From the NCBI GenBank assembly GCA_018303045.1, contig JAGVYX010000033.1:1-7464 (forward strand): a DNA stretch of 7,464 bases, in the 5' to 3' direction. The notes under the pieces were generated by a model. The model searched no databases. It saw only the letters and a list, made by a program, of their open reading frames with translations, and was not told where the DNA came from. Below, in pieces: positions 5,826 through 7,464 of the stretch (position 1 is its first letter; each line of letters opens with the position of its first letter). A program made the translations under genes and the position numbers. The stretch comes from Candidatus Woesearchaeota archaeon. GTDB lineage: Archaea; Nanobdellota; Nanobdellia; Woesearchaeales; GW2011-AR9.

Positions 5826-6316
5826 CGTAGTTCTCCCATAGTTAAATTGGTTGTTTGCTCCATAGTGTAATTCAGTTTCAAAACCCATTCCTTTACTTCC
5901 TCTTCAGATGGAGCTTCGATCTCTAAAAAAGCAGGAAAATCAGGATAAGTATCCAGTTCAAATTTAACTTTTCCCAGCTGATAAGATTCACGGCATTTGT
6001 GGTATTCTTTAATTTGGTTTAGGCCTAGGTTTTCTAAAATTTTCCTGGTTTTAGCAAAATCGCTGGTATTAACTTCTATTTCTTCCTTGGCTTTGAAAAT
6101 TTTGGACTCATTTCTGCCTTTAAAGCAAAACTCAACCTTATCTCCCATTTTTCTTAACCGGAGAGATTTTCCGGCCTGTTTTAGCTCCAGATTCTCAAAA
6201 TCAAAACTTAAAGCTTGGATTTCCCCGCTAAATACTTTTTTAGCTCCCAGCAATTTAAGCTGATTTCTTATTTTTTTTGTGTCAATATTCAGGATTTTAA
6301 CTTCAATTTCTTTCAT
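5810..6316 (-). CDS. CYTH-domain protein (class IV adenylate cyclase/triphosphatase type)
   Basis: The 168-residue product is a complete single CYTH domain, the metal-dependent tunnel fold acting on triphosphate substrates (CyaB-type adenylate cyclase or thiamine/inorganic triphosphatase). The signature ExExK is E3-E5-K7 in KEIEVKIL. Further charged residues expected to line the tunnel are visible: SLRLRK (R53, R55), FCFKG (K66), KEEIEV (E79, E81), YHKCRESY (K107, R109), FELDTYP (E120, D122) and LEIEAP (E132, E134). No partner domain is fused. A GGAG sits 4 nt before the ATG and a TATA-like box about 40 nt upstream, so it may start a transcript together with flpA. Its last codons overlap the flpA start. 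Archaeal members are often annotated CyaB, but the true reaction cannot be told from sequence. Confidence 0.88.
   Translation of the reverse strand: MKEIEVKILNIDTKKIRNQLKLLGAKKVFSGEIQALSFDFENLELKQAGKSLRLRKMGDKVEFCFKGRNESKIFKAKEEIEVNTSDFAKTRKILENLGLNQIKEYHKCRESYQLGKVKFELDTYPDFPAFLEIEAPSEEEVKEWVLKLNYTMEQTTNLTMGELRCQKK
5833..5837 (-). promoter_or_regulatory. Shine-Dalgarno site deciding the flpA start
   Basis: GGGAG on the minus strand ends 7 nt before the ATG at 5825 and lies inside the 3' end of the CYTH gene. It supports the shorter fibrillarin start and translation re-initiation within the operon. Confidence 0.65.
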
Positions 6317-6320
6317 TTGT

Positions 6321-6324
6321 CTCC
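6321..6324 (-). promoter_or_regulatory. Shine-Dalgarno-like site of the CYTH gene
   Basis: GGAG on the minus strand is 4 nt before the ATG at 6316. The spacing is short but usable, and it would lie within a leader of roughly 14 nt if the upstream TATA-like box is used. Confidence 0.4.
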
Positions 6325-6350
6325 GATACCCCTTGCTTATGGCGGCGGGG

Positions 6351-6360
6351 ATTTTTATTG
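6351..6360 (-). promoter_or_regulatory. Possible TATA box for the CYTH-flpA unit
   Basis: The minus strand reads CAATAAAAAT about 35-44 nt before the CYTH ATG. With normal archaeal spacing this gives a short leader that includes the GGAG. The box lies only 6 nt inside the flanking repeat of the neighbouring inserted element, so the element now forms the DNA directly upstream of this promoter. Confidence 0.4.
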
Positions 6361-6365
6361 CTTTG

Positions 6366-6373
6366 GATTAGAT
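6366..6373 (+). repeat. Target-site duplication, left copy
   Basis: GATTAGAT directly abuts the left end of the inverted-repeat element and is repeated exactly at 6508-6515 against the right end. Same orientation and exact placement are what a staggered-cut insertion leaves. Confidence 0.75.
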
Positions 6374-6507
6374 GTATGTGCATAGCATCCTAAGGTCAAA
6401 ATCCCTTTGGCGCAATTACTGCGAGCGCGTCGCGGGGGGTTGCCCCCTACGGGGACGCAGCGCCTTTGCCGATCATATCAAGGATTTTGAAGATGCTATG
6501 CACATAC
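6374..6507. mobile_element. 134-bp MITE-like element with perfect 16-bp terminal inverted repeats
   Basis: The left end GTATGTGCATAGCATC (6374-6389) and the right end GATGCTATGCACATAC (6492-6507) are exact reverse complements. A second arm, TCAAAATCC (6396-6404) with GGATTTTGA (6482-6490), continues the pairing after an asymmetric gap. The core is GC-rich and folds further: GGCGC 6409-6413 with GCGCC 6460-6464, GCGTC 6427-6431 with GACGC 6454-6458, and GGGGG 6435-6439 with CCCCC 6443-6447. Eight-base direct repeats flank it. There is no ORF, so it would be a non-autonomous element moved by a DDE-type transposase encoded elsewhere. Eight-base duplications occur in several IS families (for example IS6, ISL3, IS1595), and the parent cannot be named. 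If transcribed it would form a long hairpin between mazG and the CYTH gene. Confidence 0.75.
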
Positions 6508-6515
6508 GATTAGAT
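6508..6515 (+). repeat. Target-site duplication, right copy
   Basis: The second exact GATTAGAT touches the right end of the element and, on its other side, the mazG stop codon at 6516-6518. Removing one copy and the element restores a palindromic ATTAGATCTAAT at the presumed empty site. Confidence 0.75.
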
Positions 6516-6923
6516 CTAATTATTTTTTAGCGCTTTTTCTTTCAGTTTGGCTTCCTGCCAGTATTTGGCGGCTTCTTCTCTGGAAACACTTCTATGTTCA
6601 AAGATGTAGGGCTTCCTTCTCTTGATTTTGTCCACAGCCATTTGGAACAGCTCTTTAAAATCAGTATTATATTCGTTTTCTGCCAATTTGGCCAAAACAA
6701 AAACATCATAAAGAATATCAGCAATTTCTTCTTTGATGTTCTGGTTATCAGAGGCCTCAATTCCCTGTTCTAGTTCCAGCAGTTCGCTTTTAAGTTCTGG
6801 AAGATAAGAGTTCACCGTTTGTTCTTTGATCCAATCGCAGTAAGCATTATTTTTTTCAATCATTTCCAAAAATTGTTTAAACATTTCCAGCGCGGAACTG
6901 TCTTTCAGATTAAGATTATTCAT
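6516..6923 (-). CDS. MazG-type nucleotide pyrophosphohydrolase
   Basis: The 135-residue all-helical protein fits the MazG/all-alpha NTP pyrophosphohydrolase superfamily, which cleaves (d)NTPs to monophosphate and pyrophosphate and cleans nucleotide pools. The metal-binding pattern ExxE-x15-ExxD is present as E47/E50 and E66/D69 (KEEIADILYD). The C-terminal block KIKRRKPYIFEHRSVSREEAAKYWQEAK (99-126) matches the usual R-x-P-x-V/I-F then W-x-x-x-K ending of the family. It is the short single-domain form. The start codon overlaps the nop5 stop in ATGA and GGAGG (6934-6938) stands 10 nt upstream, so translation is probably coupled to nop5. The inserted element begins 8 nt past its stop codon, so the protein itself is unharmed. 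Preferred nucleotide unknown. Confidence 0.85.
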   Translation of the reverse strand: MNNLNLKDSSALEMFKQFLEMIEKNNAYCDWIKEQTVNSYLPELKSELLELEQGIEASDNQNIKEEIADILYDVFVLAKLAENEYNTDFKELFQMAVDKIKRRKPYIFEHRSVSREEAAKYWQEAKLKEKALKNN

Positions 6924-7464
6924 TTTAATGCCGCCTCCAGCTCTGTTTTATATTCTTCGGCTTTGAATTCTCCCTTGAAATAATCCAATCTGGCGCATAA
7001 TGATAATTTGTCTGCTAACATTCTGGCCGCTTTGCCTTTCAATTCTCGCCCGGCGCTCTGAACAAAAGGATGATTGATAATAATTCCATGCTTCGGGCTA
7101 CGTGAACCGGTTTTAATGTGCCTGAACAGGGCTTTTTCTGCGCCTAGCAACTGCACGGTGGATGCCGGCAGCAGCGCTAGATGTTTTAACCCTTTGGCTA
7201 ATTCAATCAGTCCAGCGCCAATAGTAACTCCGGCTAATTCCAATAAGTTGGGGCAATATTTTTCCATAATGGATTGAAGATACAACTCGTGCTGCTTTCG
7301 CAATTCATAAATCTCTGCTAATTTGGCAGCCAACAATTTAATCTGCTCTACGTCGCGTTTTTCCAAATCAGCGCCCATCGTTTCGGCAATTTTAAACTCT
7401 TTAAGCAGAACGGTTTTGGCTTTGTTGGTTAATTCCAAAAATTTTTCGTGGTCTGCGACAGCTT
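6920..7464 (-). CDS. nop5: Nop5/Nop56-58 C/D RNP core protein, 3' part (5' end beyond window)
   Basis: The visible 180 residues are the C-terminal part of Nop5, the scaffold that bridges fibrillarin, L7Ae and the C/D guide RNA. The frame stays open to the right edge (AVADHEKF precedes the first possible TTG at 7438), so the fibrillarin-binding N-terminal domain lies outside. Residues about 1-65 are the end of the coiled-coil domain, and about 70-165 the Nop domain: CPNLLELAG, then LPASTVQLLGAEKALFRHI, PKHGIIINHP and KGKAARMLADKLSLCARLD. These are the RNA/L7Ae-contacting blocks of the family. The tail after the domain is short and lacks the long lysine-rich extension of some members. mazG follows with a 4-nt overlap, and flpA lies further down the same strand, echoing the common archaeal nop5-fibrillarin pairing. 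Confidence 0.93.
   Translation of the reverse strand, partial: AVADHEKFLELTNKAKTVLLKEFKIAETMGADLEKRDVEQIKLLAAKLAEIYELRKQHELYLQSIMEKYCPNLLELAGVTIGAGLIELAKGLKHLALLPASTVQLLGAEKALFRHIKTGSRSPKHGIIINHPFVQSAGRELKGKAARMLADKLSLCARLDYFKGEFKAEEYKTELEAALK
6934..6938 (-). promoter_or_regulatory. Shine-Dalgarno site of mazG inside nop5
   Basis: GGAGG on the minus strand, within the last codons of nop5, ends 10 nt before the mazG ATG at 6923. Together with the ATGA overlap it indicates re-initiation after nop5 translation. Confidence 0.6.

Noticed and set aside
5826..5888. Extra 21 codons upstream of the fibrillarin start
   Set aside because: They lie inside the CYTH gene, do not resemble the family N-terminus, and the ATG at 5825 has a good ribosome site.
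6390..6410. T-loop-like GGTCAAAATCC suggesting a tRNA or tRNA fragment
   Set aside because: No acceptor, D or anticodon arms can be placed around it, and these bases pair better in the second arm of the inverted-repeat element.
6542..6760. Alternative minus-strand frame within mazG
   Set aside because: It overlaps the MazG metal-binding region in another frame and shows no family pattern.
5997..7277. Plus-strand open frames at 5997-6263 and 7074-7277
   Set aside because: They are antisense to the CYTH and nop5 conserved domains and have no independent support.

Overview
The window looks archaeal. It carries the two protein partners of the C/D-box 2'-O-methylation RNP, a fibrillarin-like methyltransferase and a Nop5/Nop56-58 protein, and several genes have a TATA-like box about 20-31 nt before an ATG with almost no leader. 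The low GC content, compact layout, lysine-rich proteins and tandem small surface lipoproteins would fit a DPANN-type archaeon (Woesearchaeota/Pacearchaeota-like). That placement is inference, not something the sequence proves.

Layout. Positions 143-967 (+) encode a nitrilase-superfamily amidohydrolase with an intact Glu-Lys-Cys triad. A GC-rich intergenic patch follows. Positions 1082-2989 (-) hold two tandem, paralogous lipoproteins, transcribed from a promoter near 3015. Positions 3129-4472 (+) encode an unusual ATP-grasp-type protein whose metal-binding E-I-N motif lies at the N-terminus, ahead of the nucleotide-binding lysine/glycine segment. A single-cluster [4Fe-4S] ferredoxin lies at 4552-4785 (+). 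A His-rich helical protein of unknown function with its own promoter lies at 4830-5108 (-).

The rest of the minus strand reads, in transcription order, nop5 (running off the right edge), a MazG-type nucleotide pyrophosphohydrolase (4-nt overlap), a 134-bp inverted-repeat element, a CYTH-domain protein, and the fibrillarin-like gene flpA (16-nt overlap with the CYTH gene). Nop5 and fibrillarin would act together with L7Ae and guide RNAs on rRNA. MazG and CYTH are phosphohydrolase or nucleotide-type enzymes carried in the same unit.

The most notable non-coding structure is the element at 6374-6507. It has perfect 16-bp terminal inverted repeats, an exact 8-bp direct repeat (GATTAGAT) directly abutting both ends, a GC-rich nested hairpin core and no ORF. 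This is the signature of a miniature inverted-repeat transposable element. It inserted exactly next to the mazG stop codon and just upstream of the probable CYTH/flpA promoter.
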